From Mycobacterium colombiense (GTDB lineage: Bacteria > Actinomycetota > Actinomycetes > Mycobacteriales > Mycobacteriaceae), in assembly GCF_001672755.1 (NCBI RefSeq), contig NZ_LZKI01000077.1, positions 1-64,000 of the forward strand: DNA of 64,000 nucleotides. The letters are read 5' to 3'. Numbering within the stretch: the stretch's first letter is position 1; each line of letters begins with the position of its first letter. Under the pieces are notes generated by a model, which searched no databases, was not told the origin of the DNA, and worked only from the letters and a program-made list of their open reading frames with translations. Shown piece after piece: positions 36,802 to 45,633 of this stretch. The position numbers were made by a program, and so were the translations under genes.

Positions 36802-37356
36802 ATGACGAAAGCCACCGCTGGACGGGGTCGCAAATTCTTCGCCGGCCTGATCGCCGCCACGGTGCCCGGTGCGGCCGTCGCGGTGCTCGCCGGAGCCCCG
36901 GCGACCGGCGCCAACGACCCGTGCGCGGCCAGTGAGGTCGCCCGGACGATCGGCTCGGTCTCCAAGTCGATGGGTGACTACCTGGATTCGCACCCGGAGA
37001 CCAACCAGACGATGACCTCGATGCTGCAGCAGCAGGCGGGGCCGCAGTCGGTGAACGGGCTGAAGTCCTACTTCGACGCGAACCCCAAGGTCGCCGGCGA
37101 CATGACGTCGATCGCGCAGCCGCTGACCAACCTGTCGCTGCAGTGCAAGTTGCCGATCTCGATCCCGCAGGCGATGGGGCTGATGCAGCAGGCCCAGGGC
37201 GCGGCCGGTGGGCTGCCCGCGCTGCCCGGCAACCCCGCGGGCGCTTCGCCGCTGAGCGGGACCACCGGTGGCGCCCCGGCCGCCGCGCCGCAGCCGGCGC
37301 CGCCCGCGGCGACCAACCCGCTGCCGGGCCCGTCGCGCGGCAACACCGTCGGCTAG
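36802..37356 (+). CDS. Secreted haem-binding protein, Rv0203-like
   Basis: 184 residues, AAGGAG 6 nt upstream of the ATG. A signal peptide (GLIAATVPGAAVAVLAGAPATGA) is followed by a helical hemophore-like domain with two cysteines (NDPCAAS and LQCKLP) in position for a disulfide. M. tuberculosis Rv0203 binds haem and is proposed to hand it to MmpL3 and MmpL11, both encoded nearby. Here a Pro/Ala/Gly-rich tail of about 50 residues follows the folded domain, making it longer than the 136 residues I recall for Rv0203. Confidence 0.85.
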   Translation: MTKATAGRGRKFFAGLIAATVPGAAVAVLAGAPATGANDPCAASEVARTIGSVSKSMGDYLDSHPETNQTMTSMLQQQAGPQSVNGLKSYFDANPKVAGDMTSIAQPLTNLSLQCKLPISIPQAMGLMQQAQGAAGGLPALPGNPAGASPLSGTTGGAPAAAPQPAPPAATNPLPGPSRGNTVG

Positions 37357-38555
37357 GCCGACGGTGCCGGCCCGCTGCGGCCGGACTGGCCGTCGGGGTC
37401 CGGATCGCGGTCGGGCGGTACCGGCCCCTGCAGCGCGGTCTCGGTCGGGTCGGCCGCGGAGTCGCCCTGCAGCGGCACGATCGGGAGCGGACCCGTGATC
37501 GGGTCCTCGTCGGAGTCGGCGATGTTCTCGGTGCGGAACACGAAGAAGAACACCACCCAGCCGATCGCGGAGATGAGCAACCAACTGATCAGCCGGTAGA
37601 TCAGCATGGCCGAAATCGCGTTGGGCAGCGACATCCCGCTGGACACCAGGCCGGGCACCAGCACCGCCTCGACGATCAACAGGCCGCCGGGCATCAGCGG
37701 GATCGTGCCGACCGCGCGGGCGGCCGCATACGCCACCGTCAACCCGGCCACCGAGGCGTGATCCCCGGCGGCATAGGCGGCGAAGCCCAGACACGCGACG
37801 TCGGCGATCCAGTTGAACATCGACCAGCCGAACGCCACCCCGAGGTCGCGTCGGCCCAGGCTCACCGATTCCAGCTGCATCAGCGTCTCGCGCCACTTGT
37901 CCAGGCCGGTCTCCGCCGGCCTGCCGCGCACCGAGTTGACCCACGCCAGCACCCGGCTGCCGATGCCGTCGATCAGCTCCGGCCGTGACGCGACGGCCTG
38001 GGCCAGCAGCAACAGCGCGACGAAGCCGCCGAGGGTGAACAGCAGCGAGAACGGGTTGTTCTTCGCGCCCAGCAGGAAGGCGCCGCCCAGGCCGAGCAAA
38101 GCCAATCCCACCGCCTGCAGCACACCCGACATCACCAACTGCCACGACGCCACCACGGCCGAGGCGCCCCACAGCCGCTGCTGCCGGAACAGGAAGGTCG
38201 CCGACAGCACGGGCCCGCCGGGCAGCGTGGTGCTCAGCGAGTTGGCGGCATAGAACGCCGCCTCGGAGCGCAACTGCTTGACGTGCACGCCGGCGGACTT
38301 CAGCAACGTGCGCTGGATCTGGGCAAAGCTGTGCATCGACGCGGCCGCCGCCGCCACCGATGCGAGCAACCACCACCAGTTCGCCTCGTACAGGCTCATC
38401 CAGGCTTTGGCCAGCTGATCCCACCCCAGCGAAACCTCGACGGCAAGCACGATGGCTACCGCGGCGAGAATCACCCAGCGCACCCACCAGTACTTCCCGC
38501 GCGGGGCTTCTTCGCGCGGGAAGTCGAGATTGCGGGCGGGTGCGTCGTGCGACAC
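37353..38555 (-). CDS. Multi-pass membrane protein of the lysylphosphatidylglycerol-synthase TM family, Rv0204c
   Basis: 400 residues from GTG 38555, chosen because TACCCT lies 7 nt upstream; a longer frame starts at GTG 38600. Seven or eight helices with ANSLSTTLPGGPVLSATF and GTIPLMPGGLLIVEA, the two PGG motifs of the UPF0104/LPG-synthase TM family (flippase-like). A Pro/Asp-rich C-terminal tail follows. It lacks the catalytic half of MprF, so a lipid-handling membrane role is possible but unproven. Stops of this and the previous gene share the CTAG at 37353-37356. Confidence 0.8.
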   Translation of the reverse strand: MSHDAPARNLDFPREEAPRGKYWWVRWVILAAVAIVLAVEVSLGWDQLAKAWMSLYEANWWWLLASVAAAAASMHSFAQIQRTLLKSAGVHVKQLRSEAAFYAANSLSTTLPGGPVLSATFLFRQQRLWGASAVVASWQLVMSGVLQAVGLALLGLGGAFLLGAKNNPFSLLFTLGGFVALLLLAQAVASRPELIDGIGSRVLAWVNSVRGRPAETGLDKWRETLMQLESVSLGRRDLGVAFGWSMFNWIADVACLGFAAYAAGDHASVAGLTVAYAAARAVGTIPLMPGGLLIVEAVLVPGLVSSGMSLPNAISAMLIYRLISWLLISAIGWVVFFFVFRTENIADSDEDPITGPLPIVPLQGDSAADPTETALQGPVPPDRDPDPDGQSGRSGPAPSA

Positions 38556-38562
38556 GTGATTT

Positions 38563-38568
38563 AGGGTA
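38563..38568 (-). promoter_or_regulatory. -10 hexamer TACCCT, leaderless promoter for the Rv0204c-type gene
   Basis: Minus-strand TACCCT followed by 7 nt and GTG 38555. No Shine-Dalgarno sequence is present, consistent with a leaderless mRNA. Confidence 0.45.
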
Positions 38569-38723
38569 ACGGTGCAGGTGGCGCGGCGATCGCTGCGCAC
38601 CGCCTACCGTGTCTTGGAAGTTCCGGGGTCGTAACCGGATCGTGCCGACGGCGATGGCTCCGGTCGACGCGCCGAACCCCGTGAGACGGCTTCGAGACAC
38701 GTTTGAGGGTGCGCCGCGGCGGA

Positions 38724-38729
38724 TAGGCT
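38724..38729 (+). promoter_or_regulatory. -10 hexamer TAGGCT before the Rv0205-type gene
   Basis: TANNNT element 6 nt before ATG 38736, predicting a leaderless mRNA. Confidence 0.45.
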
Positions 38730-38735
38730 GGCCAA

Positions 38736-39884
38736 ATGTCAGCAAACGCCGACGACGCGTCGGTCGAACCCCTCGTCCGCAAGACCGCCGCCTGGGCCTG
38801 GCGCTTGCTCGTCATCCTGATCGCCGTGCTCGCCCTCCTGTGGGTGGTGCAAAAACTCGAAGTCATCGTCGTCCCGGTGCTGGTGGCGCTGCTGCTGAGC
38901 GCGTTGCTGGTGCCGGTGGTCGACTGGCTGGACAAGCGGGGCCTGCCTCGCGGCGGCGCGGTGGCGCTGGTGTTGCTGGGTGGCTTCGCGATCCTGGGCG
39001 GCATCCTGGCCTTCGTCGTCCTGCAGTTCATCGACGGCCTGCCCGGGCTGACCGAACAGGTGACGCAGAGCATCGAGTCGACGCGCCGCTGGCTGATTCA
39101 CGGGCCGGCGCACCTGCGCAACGAACAGATCGACAGCGCGGGCAACGCCGCCATCGAGGCGCTGCACAACAATCAGGCGAAGCTGACCAGTGGCGCGATC
39201 TCCACCGCGGCCACCGTCACGGAGTTGGTCACCGCGGCGGTGCTGGTGCTGTTCACGCTGATCTTCTTCCTCTACGGCGGGCGCAACATCTGGCAGTACG
39301 TCGTGCAGATCATCCCGACGGGCGTCCGCGGCCGGGTGCACGAAGCCGGCAACGCCGGATACGGGTCGCTGATCGGGTACGTGCGGGCCACCTTCCTGGT
39401 GGCCCTCACCGACGCGGCCGGGGTCGGCACCGGTTTGGCCATCATGGGTGTCCCGCTCGCGCTGCCGCTGTCATCCGTGGTGTTCCTGGGCGCGTTCATC
39501 CCGCTGGTCGGTGCCCTGATCTCGGGCCTGGTGGCCGTGGTGGTCGCGCTGCTGGCCAAGGGCGTCGTGTATGCCCTGATCACGCTGGGCCTGCTGGTCG
39601 CGGTCAACCAGATCGAGGCCCATCTGCTGCAACCGCTCGTGATGGGCCGCGCGGTCTCCATTCACCCGCTCGGGGTGGTGCTCGCCATCTCCACCGGCGG
39701 CGTGCTCGCCGGGATCGTCGGCGCCCTGCTGGCCGTCCCCACGGTCGCATTCCTCAACAACGCGATCCAGGTGCTGTTGGCGCCCGATCCGGCCGCCGAA
39801 GCCGAGAAGCAGACCGAGGAGACGGACGAAAAGAACGCGATCATGCAGGCCGATCCCGACAAACCCGAGGGCGAATCCGGCTGA
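38736..39884 (+). CDS. AI-2E family (PerM-like) transporter, Rv0205
   Basis: 382 residues with about eight helices. [25 protein letters not shown] near the N-terminus and the C-terminal [28 protein letters not shown] block (key residues QIE...L.P.VMG) are typical of the AI-2E/PerM family. Members transport autoinducer-2 or ions; the substrate here is unknown. The charged C-terminal tail is low complexity. Convergent with mmpL3. Confidence 0.87.
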   Translation: MSANADDASVEPLVRKTAAWAWRLLVILIAVLALLWVVQKLEVIVVPVLVALLLSALLVPVVDWLDKRGLPRGGAVALVLLGGFAILGGILAFVVLQFIDGLPGLTEQVTQSIESTRRWLIHGPAHLRNEQIDSAGNAAIEALHNNQAKLTSGAISTAATVTELVTAAVLVLFTLIFFLYGGRNIWQYVVQIIPTGVRGRVHEAGNAGYGSLIGYVRATFLVALTDAAGVGTGLAIMGVPLALPLSSVVFLGAFIPLVGALISGLVAVVVALLAKGVVYALITLGLLVAVNQIEAHLLQPLVMGRAVSIHPLGVVLAISTGGVLAGIVGALLAVPTVAFLNNAIQVLLAPDPAAEAEKQTEETDEKNAIMQADPDKPEGESG

Positions 39885-39928
39885 GGCTCAAGCCTTTTCG
39901 CGGCGTTGGGGGACGCCCGGGCGCCTGG

Positions 39929-42805
39929 TTAGAGCCGTCCCTCGCGGCGCAACAGATCCTGGGCGGACAGGCCGCCGCCGGAACGCCGGCGCTGCCGCGC
40001 CGGGTCGCCGTTCTCACCCTGACCGCGCGCGTTCGCCTGGTCGGTGGCCGCGTTGGGGTCGTTGCCGTCCGGGCGCATCTTGGGCAGGGCGGTGGTGGGT
40101 TCGGCGGAGTCGCCGTTGTCGTCGGACCGGTTGCCGGGAACCGGGATGGCGCGCGTCTGATCCCCGGAGGGCGGTGCCGCCGGACCCGGCGCCGCGGGCC
40201 GCTGCGGAGCCTGCGGCGCGGAATCGGCGGGACGCGGGTCGGCCGGCCGGTCACGGCCGGGCGCGCCCTGGGCGGCGAAGCGCGTGGTCTTGGCTTCGGT
40301 CGGCTGGCTGGGCCGGGCCGGGATGCGCGTGGTGCTCGCGGCCGGTTCCTGCGCGGGCCGCGGGTCTGTGGGACCGGGTCGCGCGGGCCGCGACGGCTCC
40401 AGCGCTGCGGGGTGCGTCGGGTCGTGCGGGGGCCGCGGCGCCGCCGCGACCAGGCTGGCCGCAACCGGCGGCCGCGCGGGCCGGCCGTTGAGCGTGGGCC
40501 GCTTGCGCTCGTCGGGCAGGTCGATCTCGCCGAGGCCGATCTTGTTCTGCAGGCGGCGGGCCCAGCGCGGCGCCCACCAGCAGTCGTCGCCGAGCAGCTT
40601 CATCACCGATGGCACCAGGAACATCCGGACGACGGTGGCGTCCAGCAGCAGCGCCGCCATCAGACCGAAAGCCAGATACTTCATCAGCACCAGGTCGGAG
40701 AACACGAACGAACCTGCGACCACCGCCAGCACCAGCGCGGCGGCCGTGATCAGGCGTCCGGTGGTCGCCGTCCCGATCCGGATGGCCTCGGCCGTCGACA
40801 TGCCGCGCTCGCGCGCCTCGACCATGCGCGAGACCAGGAACACCTCGTAGTCGGTGGCCAGACCGAAACCGACCGCGACGACCAGCGCGATGAGCACCAC
40901 CATCAACGGCGTCGGGGTGAAGTTCAAGACACCCGACAAGTGCCCGTCGACAAAGATCCAGGTCAGGATGCCCAGGGTGGAGCCCAGGGTGAGTGCGCTC
41001 ATCAGCACCGCCTTGACCGGCAGCACCACCGACCCGAAGGCCAGGAACATCAGCAGCAGGGTGGCGCTGAGCAACAGCACCAGCATCAACGGACCCTTCT
41101 CGGCCAGGCTGTGGATGCTGTCCTGCTCCAGCGCCGGCGTGCCGCCGACATAGAGGTTCAGCCCCTTCGGCGGATTCACCGACCGCAGTTCGCTGAGCTT
41201 CTTCGCCGCATCGCTCTTGTTGACCAGGCCGTTCTGGATCACCCGCACCGAGCCGTCTTTGGGCACCGTCGTCCCGTTCGGGCCGGCGACGCAGGGGTTG
41301 CCGGCGATGGTCGGGCAGGCCCGCTCCTCCCACGTCTTGTCGGTGAAGCCGCCGATCGAGGAGATCCGGTTGCGGATGTCGGCCACCTGCTGGTCGGTCA
41401 CCTTGCTGCCGTTGGTGCTCTGAATCACCATCGTCAGCTGCTCGGTCCGATAGCCGGGGAATTGCTTGTCGAAGTGTTCCTGCGCCAGGCGCACCGGATT
41501 GTCGGGGGGCAGGTACTTCTCGCTCATGCCGCCGAACGACAGGTTGCCCAGCGGGATGACCAGCAGGATCATGCCGACGGCGATCGGGATGGCGAAGGCC
41601 AGCGGCTTCTTCATCACCCAGTTGACGAGCTTGCCCCAGAACCCGGCCTCGACCTCTTCGCGGGTCTTCGTCTTCTGTAGCCGGTCGGCCAGCCAGTTCA
41701 GGTAGGCGCGCGAATACTTCCAGTTCCGCAGGAACGGCACCCGGAACGCGGTCCGCACGCCTAGCGCGTCGACGTGGCGGCCGAGGATGGCCAGGCACGC
41801 CGGCAGGAAGGTGATCGACAGCAACGCGGCAAGTCCGACCGCGGCGAAGATCGCGTAGGTGAGCGAATGCACGAAGCCCTGCGGCAGCACCAGCAGGCTG
41901 GCGCTGGACGCGATGATCAGCACCGCGGAGAAGGTCACGGTGCGCCCGGCCGTCATCACGGTTCTTCGCACCGCGGCTTCGGTGTCGTAGCCCTCGGCTA
42001 TCTCCTCCCGGAACCGGCTCACCACGAAAAGCCCGTAGTCGATGGCGATACCCAGGCCGATCAGCGAGACGACCGGCTGGGCGAAGAAGTGCACCGGACC
42101 GAACATGGCGACCAGGCGCAGGATGCCCAGCGAGCCCGCGATGCTCAGGCCACCCACGATGGCCGGTAGGCCGGCGGCGACCGCGCCGCCGAACACCAGG
42201 AACAGCACGACCGTCACCAACGGCAGTGCCAGGACCTCCATGCGGCGCTGGTCGGTGGCGATGGTGCCGGTCAGCGCTTCGGCGATCGGCTCTAGACCGG
42301 CCAGCTGCACGGTGCCGCCGTCGAGCTTCTGCAGGTCCGGCTGGATGGTCTTGTAGTTGTTGAGGATGCTGTCGTCGTCGTTGCCCTTCAGCGGGATGGA
42401 CACGAAGGTGTGTTTCTTGTCCTCGCTGACCATCCCCTTGATGACGGGATTGGTGCTGTCCGGTGCCGCCAGCCAGCCGGCCCAGCCGACGACTTGGTCG
42501 GAGTGGTCGGTCTTGAACTTGTTGAGCTCGCCGATGATCTTGTCCCGCCACGCCGCATCATCGACGGTTTTTCCGTTGGGGGCGGTGAAGGTGGCCACCA
42601 CGTGGCTGGTGCGGTCGCGGCCGTAGGTCTGGTCGCCCAGCACCGACGCTTTAACGGATTGGCTGCCGTCGTCGTAGAAGCCGCTCTGTGTAACATGCTT
42701 GCCCAGGCTGATTCCGAAGACACCACCCAGCAGACACAGAGCTACCGTGACCCCGATCACGATGTACCGGTATCGGTACACAGTTCGACCCCACCAGGCG
42801 AACAC
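39929..42805 (-). CDS. mmpL3: Trehalose monomycolate exporter MmpL3
   Basis: 958 residues from GTG with AAGGAG upstream. Twelve helices. The proton-relay Asp-Tyr pairs are in GLGIAIDYGLFVVSRFREE and VGFGLATDYEVFLVSRMVEA. The N-terminus MFAWWGRTVYRYRYIVIG and the disordered Pro/Arg/Ala-rich cytoplasmic C-terminus of about 200 residues are characteristic. MmpL3 is the essential flippase for trehalose monomycolate and the target of several anti-mycobacterial compounds; it has also been linked to haem import. Last gene of the trmB-NYN-mmpL3 transcript. Confidence 0.96.
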   Translation of the reverse strand: MFAWWGRTVYRYRYIVIGVTVALCLLGGVFGISLGKHVTQSGFYDDGSQSVKASVLGDQTYGRDRTSHVVATFTAPNGKTVDDAAWRDKIIGELNKFKTDHSDQVVGWAGWLAAPDSTNPVIKGMVSEDKKHTFVSIPLKGNDDDSILNNYKTIQPDLQKLDGGTVQLAGLEPIAEALTGTIATDQRRMEVLALPLVTVVLFLVFGGAVAAGLPAIVGGLSIAGSLGILRLVAMFGPVHFFAQPVVSLIGLGIAIDYGLFVVSRFREEIAEGYDTEAAVRRTVMTAGRTVTFSAVLIIASSASLLVLPQGFVHSLTYAIFAAVGLAALLSITFLPACLAILGRHVDALGVRTAFRVPFLRNWKYSRAYLNWLADRLQKTKTREEVEAGFWGKLVNWVMKKPLAFAIPIAVGMILLVIPLGNLSFGGMSEKYLPPDNPVRLAQEHFDKQFPGYRTEQLTMVIQSTNGSKVTDQQVADIRNRISSIGGFTDKTWEERACPTIAGNPCVAGPNGTTVPKDGSVRVIQNGLVNKSDAAKKLSELRSVNPPKGLNLYVGGTPALEQDSIHSLAEKGPLMLVLLLSATLLLMFLAFGSVVLPVKAVLMSALTLGSTLGILTWIFVDGHLSGVLNFTPTPLMVVLIALVVAVGFGLATDYEVFLVSRMVEARERGMSTAEAIRIGTATTGRLITAAALVLAVVAGSFVFSDLVLMKYLAFGLMAALLLDATVVRMFLVPSVMKLLGDDCWWAPRWARRLQNKIGLGEIDLPDERKRPTLNGRPARPPVAASLVAAAPRPPHDPTHPAALEPSRPARPGPTDPRPAQEPAASTTRIPARPSQPTEAKTTRFAAQGAPGRDRPADPRPADSAPQAPQRPAAPGPAAPPSGDQTRAIPVPGNRSDDNGDSAEPTTALPKMRPDGNDPNAATDQANARGQGENGDPARQRRRSGGGLSAQDLLRREGRL

Positions 42806-42854
42806 GCAAGCTCCTTACTGGATCGTTAACGACCCGCGCATTGGTTTTCCAGTG

Positions 42855-43574
42855 TCACACACGCGCGGTCAGCAGCGCGGAGAGCGGCCGGAACGGCTGC
42901 AGCCACGCACCCTGGTCAGGCAGCGAATCTAGGCCGATCCGCGGCAACGGTTCCCGGAAGACACCAGCGATATCCTCCAGATCAACGAAGTCCAAGGTAT
43001 CCGACGCTAGCGCCCAACTCGCATGTTCGCGAAATCCGATCACCTGGACGCCGACCCCGCTTCGTGCGATGTCTTCCAGCGGGTGACGAAACGCCTGACC
43101 GTCGGCGGACGCCACCACCAGCGCCGCCAACCCCTCGGTGCGCCTTAATTCGATGTGGGCCAGCATGTCGCGGTCGACGTCGCTGTCCTCGTCGATCTTC
43201 GGCTTGGCGAAGACCGCGAATCCCACGTTACGAAGCGCGTCCACCCACGGCCGGACGACGTCGGCGCTGCCCGGCGCGATGTTGGTGAACACCGTGGCCT
43301 CGGGTTCCACCACGACGCCGGGGCGGCCGGCGCTGACCTCGGCCGTGCGCGCCAGCAACCAGCGGCCCAGGGCGTCGAAGCGCGGGCGTTCCAGGGCTGT
43401 CGGGCGCCGGCCCAGGATGGAGCCCAGCCCCATATCCAGGTTCGGGGCGTCCCACACCAACAGCACGCGTCCACCCGGCGGAGAGAAGCCGCCCAGTTCT
43501 TCGCCGGTCAGCACCGCCGGCGGCGCGACGGGTTGGGCTCCCGCCGCGGTCTCTTCGGTCAGGCTCATACTCAT
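42855..43574 (-). CDS. NYN-domain protein, Rv0207c-like
   Basis: 239 residues. VLLVWDAPNLDMGLGSILG (about 38-56), with the first conserved Asp, and ALVVASADGQAFRHPLEDI, with the later acidic residues, fit the PIN-like NYN ribonuclease fold. The cytoplasmic position between trmB (7 bp upstream) and mmpL3 (49 bp downstream) is conserved in mycobacteria. Activity has to be inferred; no partner gene defines the RNA target. Confidence 0.8.
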   Translation of the reverse strand: MSMSLTEETAAGAQPVAPPAVLTGEELGGFSPPGGRVLLVWDAPNLDMGLGSILGRRPTALERPRFDALGRWLLARTAEVSAGRPGVVVEPEATVFTNIAPGSADVVRPWVDALRNVGFAVFAKPKIDEDSDVDRDMLAHIELRRTEGLAALVVASADGQAFRHPLEDIARSGVGVQVIGFREHASWALASDTLDFVDLEDIAGVFREPLPRIGLDSLPDQGAWLQPFRPLSALLTARV

Positions 43575-43581
43575 CGCCTAC

Positions 43582-44346
43582 TCATCGTCTAAGCCAAATG
43601 AATTCGGTGACGGCACTGCCCGCTTCTTGAGCCTTCGTCTCGTACTTGGTGGTCGGGCGCGCGACCGAGATCGGCAGCGCACTGTCGGGAGTGACCGGGT
43701 GCAGCCGGGGTTCGCCCGCGCCGACCTCGGCGATGTGCTCGGCGTAGCCGGCGTGGTCCGTCGCAACGTGCAGGACACCACCTGGGAGTAGCCGGTCGGC
43801 TAGCAAGCCAATCGTGCCCGGCTGCAGGAAACGGCGTTTGTGGTGCCGCGCCTTCGGCCACGGATCGGGGAAGAAGACGCGTACGCCGGTCAACGAACCG
43901 GGCGCGATGAGGCGTTGCAGCACATCGAGGGCGTTGCCGCGGATCAGCCGGATGTTGCTGACCTTGTCGCGGTCGATCGCGCACAAGAGCTGCGCCAGTC
44001 CGCGCCGGTAGATCTCCACCGCCACCACATCGATATCGGGTTCATCCTTGGCCATCGCCAGCGTGGATATGCCACTGCCGCAACCGATTTCGAGAACCAC
44101 CGGTGCCTGCCGCCCGAACCAGGCGCGGGTATCCAGCGTGGGTTCGGAGCTGTCGGGTTCCTCGGTTGCGGCGCCCACCGACAAGCCGAGCTCGGGCCAG
44201 CGCCGTTCCCAGGTCTGGCGCTGGGCATCGGACAGGGTCGATCGTCGCGATCGGAACGCCGTAGCCGGGAGGTAGCGCTGGTCGGGGCGGTCCGGACCCC
44301 CTGTCGGCGTGTCGGCAGACATCGCCACCCCGCGCTGCGCATGCAT
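43582..44346 (-). CDS. trmB: tRNA (guanine-N7-)-methyltransferase
   Basis: 254 residues from ATG 44346. SAM-binding LEIGCGSGISTLAMA (about 84-98), VVAVEIYRRGLAQLL, and the catalytic-site FFPDPWPKARHHKRRF typical of TrmB, which methylates G46 in the variable loop of tRNA. An N-terminal extension of about 70 residues precedes the domain. A longer frame to 44406 is open but has no family support. First gene of the transcript toward mmpL3. Confidence 0.92.
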   Translation of the reverse strand: MHAQRGVAMSADTPTGGPDRPDQRYLPATAFRSRRSTLSDAQRQTWERRWPELGLSVGAATEEPDSSEPTLDTRAWFGRQAPVVLEIGCGSGISTLAMAKDEPDIDVVAVEIYRRGLAQLLCAIDRDKVSNIRLIRGNALDVLQRLIAPGSLTGVRVFFPDPWPKARHHKRRFLQPGTIGLLADRLLPGGVLHVATDHAGYAEHIAEVGAGEPRLHPVTPDSALPISVARPTTKYETKAQEAGSAVTEFIWLRR

Positions 44347-44556
44347 TTGTCCATGGTGGCCTATAAACCTCGGATGTAGCCGCCCCTGGTCCGGATTGAT
44401 ACCCAACAGTTGCCTCCACCTGGTAACTCATTAACGGTGGCTCGCTTCTTGGTGACGTGGGTGCCACCATTCGGTGGGACCGCTCGGGCCCGGCGCTGCC
44501 TCCGGTAGCGGCGACGCCGGCCGGGCATGGGGTCATCCAGACCGAACAGGCGGGAT

Positions 44557-45633
44557 ATGAGGGGACAAGGACACCAGAGTTTCGTCGACGAGCTGGCGCG
44601 CTTCGCGGGCGGCCAGGTCGACGCGCGCCTGACGGCGATCGCGCAGCGGTCCGCCGCGCCCCTGCGTGTGGTGGTGCGCGGCCGCCGGGGGGTCGGCTGC
44701 CGCACCGTGCGCCGCGCCCTGGACGGCGCGGGACGCGCGGCGGGCATCGAGGTCGACACCCCGGCGACCGTGCGCGATGTCGAGGCGGTGGTCTACGTGA
44801 TCACCGAGGTGGTCAAGCCCGAGGACACCCGGGCCATCGCGACGGCCGGGCACCCGGTGTTGGCCGTGCTGAACAAGGCCGACCTGGCGGGCTCGCTGTC
44901 CGGGCGGGGGGGCGACGGCCCGATCGCGGCGGCGCGCGCCAGGAGCGCGGAGCTCTCGGCGCTGATCGGCGTGCCCATGGAACCGATGACGGGTCTGCTC
45001 GCGGTCGCTGCGCTCGACGACCTGGACAGCGCCCAGTGGACGGCGCTGGCCGCGCTGGCCGCTCACCCCGGCACCGCGTGCTTCGACGGCTCCTTCGCCG
45101 CGTTCCTGACCGCCGACGCCCCGGTGCCGACCGAGGTGCGGCAGCGTCTGCTCGACACCCTCGACCTGTTCGGCACCGCGCTGGCGGTCGCCGCGTTCCG
45201 GCAGGGCCGGACCCCGGCCCAGGTGCTGACCCTGCTACACCGGATGAGCGGCGTCGATGCCGTCCTGGCCCAAATCGGCGCGCTGGGCGCCGAGGCGCGC
45301 TATCAGCGGGTGCTGGCCGCCGTCGCCGAACTCGAGGCGCTGGCCGCCGGGGGCGGCACGCTCGCCGAGCGCATCAGCGCGTTCCTGTCCCGCGACGACA
45401 CCGTCGTCGCACGCATGGCGGCCGCCGTGGACCTGGCCGAGGCCGCCGGGCTGGAGCCGGGCGACCCGCAGCACCGCGACCCGTCCGCGCACCTGCCGCG
45501 GGCGGTGCGGTGGCAGCGCTACAGCCGCGCGTCGGCCAGCGAACTGCACCGCGCCTGCGGCGCCGACATCGCCCGCGGATCGCTGCGGCTGTGGTCCCAG
45601 GCCTGCGGCTCGCTGCCGGGGGAGTTCTGGTGA
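44557..45633 (+). CDS. Degenerate GTPase-like protein, Rv0209
   Basis: 358 residues. VVVRGRRGVGCRTVRRAL (about 38-55) looks like a P-loop in which the GK[ST] lysine is replaced (GCRT), and LAVLNKADLAG keeps the NKxD guanine-specificity motif. The rest is helical and Ala-rich. This suggests a dynamin/IniA-like GTPase relative that may bind but poorly hydrolyse nucleotide. GTGA overlap couples it to the next gene. ATG 44527 is an alternative start. Confidence 0.7.
   Translation: MRGQGHQSFVDELARFAGGQVDARLTAIAQRSAAPLRVVVRGRRGVGCRTVRRALDGAGRAAGIEVDTPATVRDVEAVVYVITEVVKPEDTRAIATAGHPVLAVLNKADLAGSLSGRGGDGPIAAARARSAELSALIGVPMEPMTGLLAVAALDDLDSAQWTALAALAAHPGTACFDGSFAAFLTADAPVPTEVRQRLLDTLDLFGTALAVAAFRQGRTPAQVLTLLHRMSGVDAVLAQIGALGAEARYQRVLAAVAELEALAAGGGTLAERISAFLSRDDTVVARMAAAVDLAEAAGLEPGDPQHRDPSAHLPRAVRWQRYSRASASELHRACGADIARGSLRLWSQACGSLPGEFW

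Noticed and set aside
38609..41680. Very long open frame antisense to the Rv0205-type gene and mmpL3
   Set aside because: It has Arg/Gly/His-rich composition without any family motif and is opposite clear conserved proteins. Similar long antisense frames at 29288-31732, 44457-45620 and 1391-2902 are products of high GC content.
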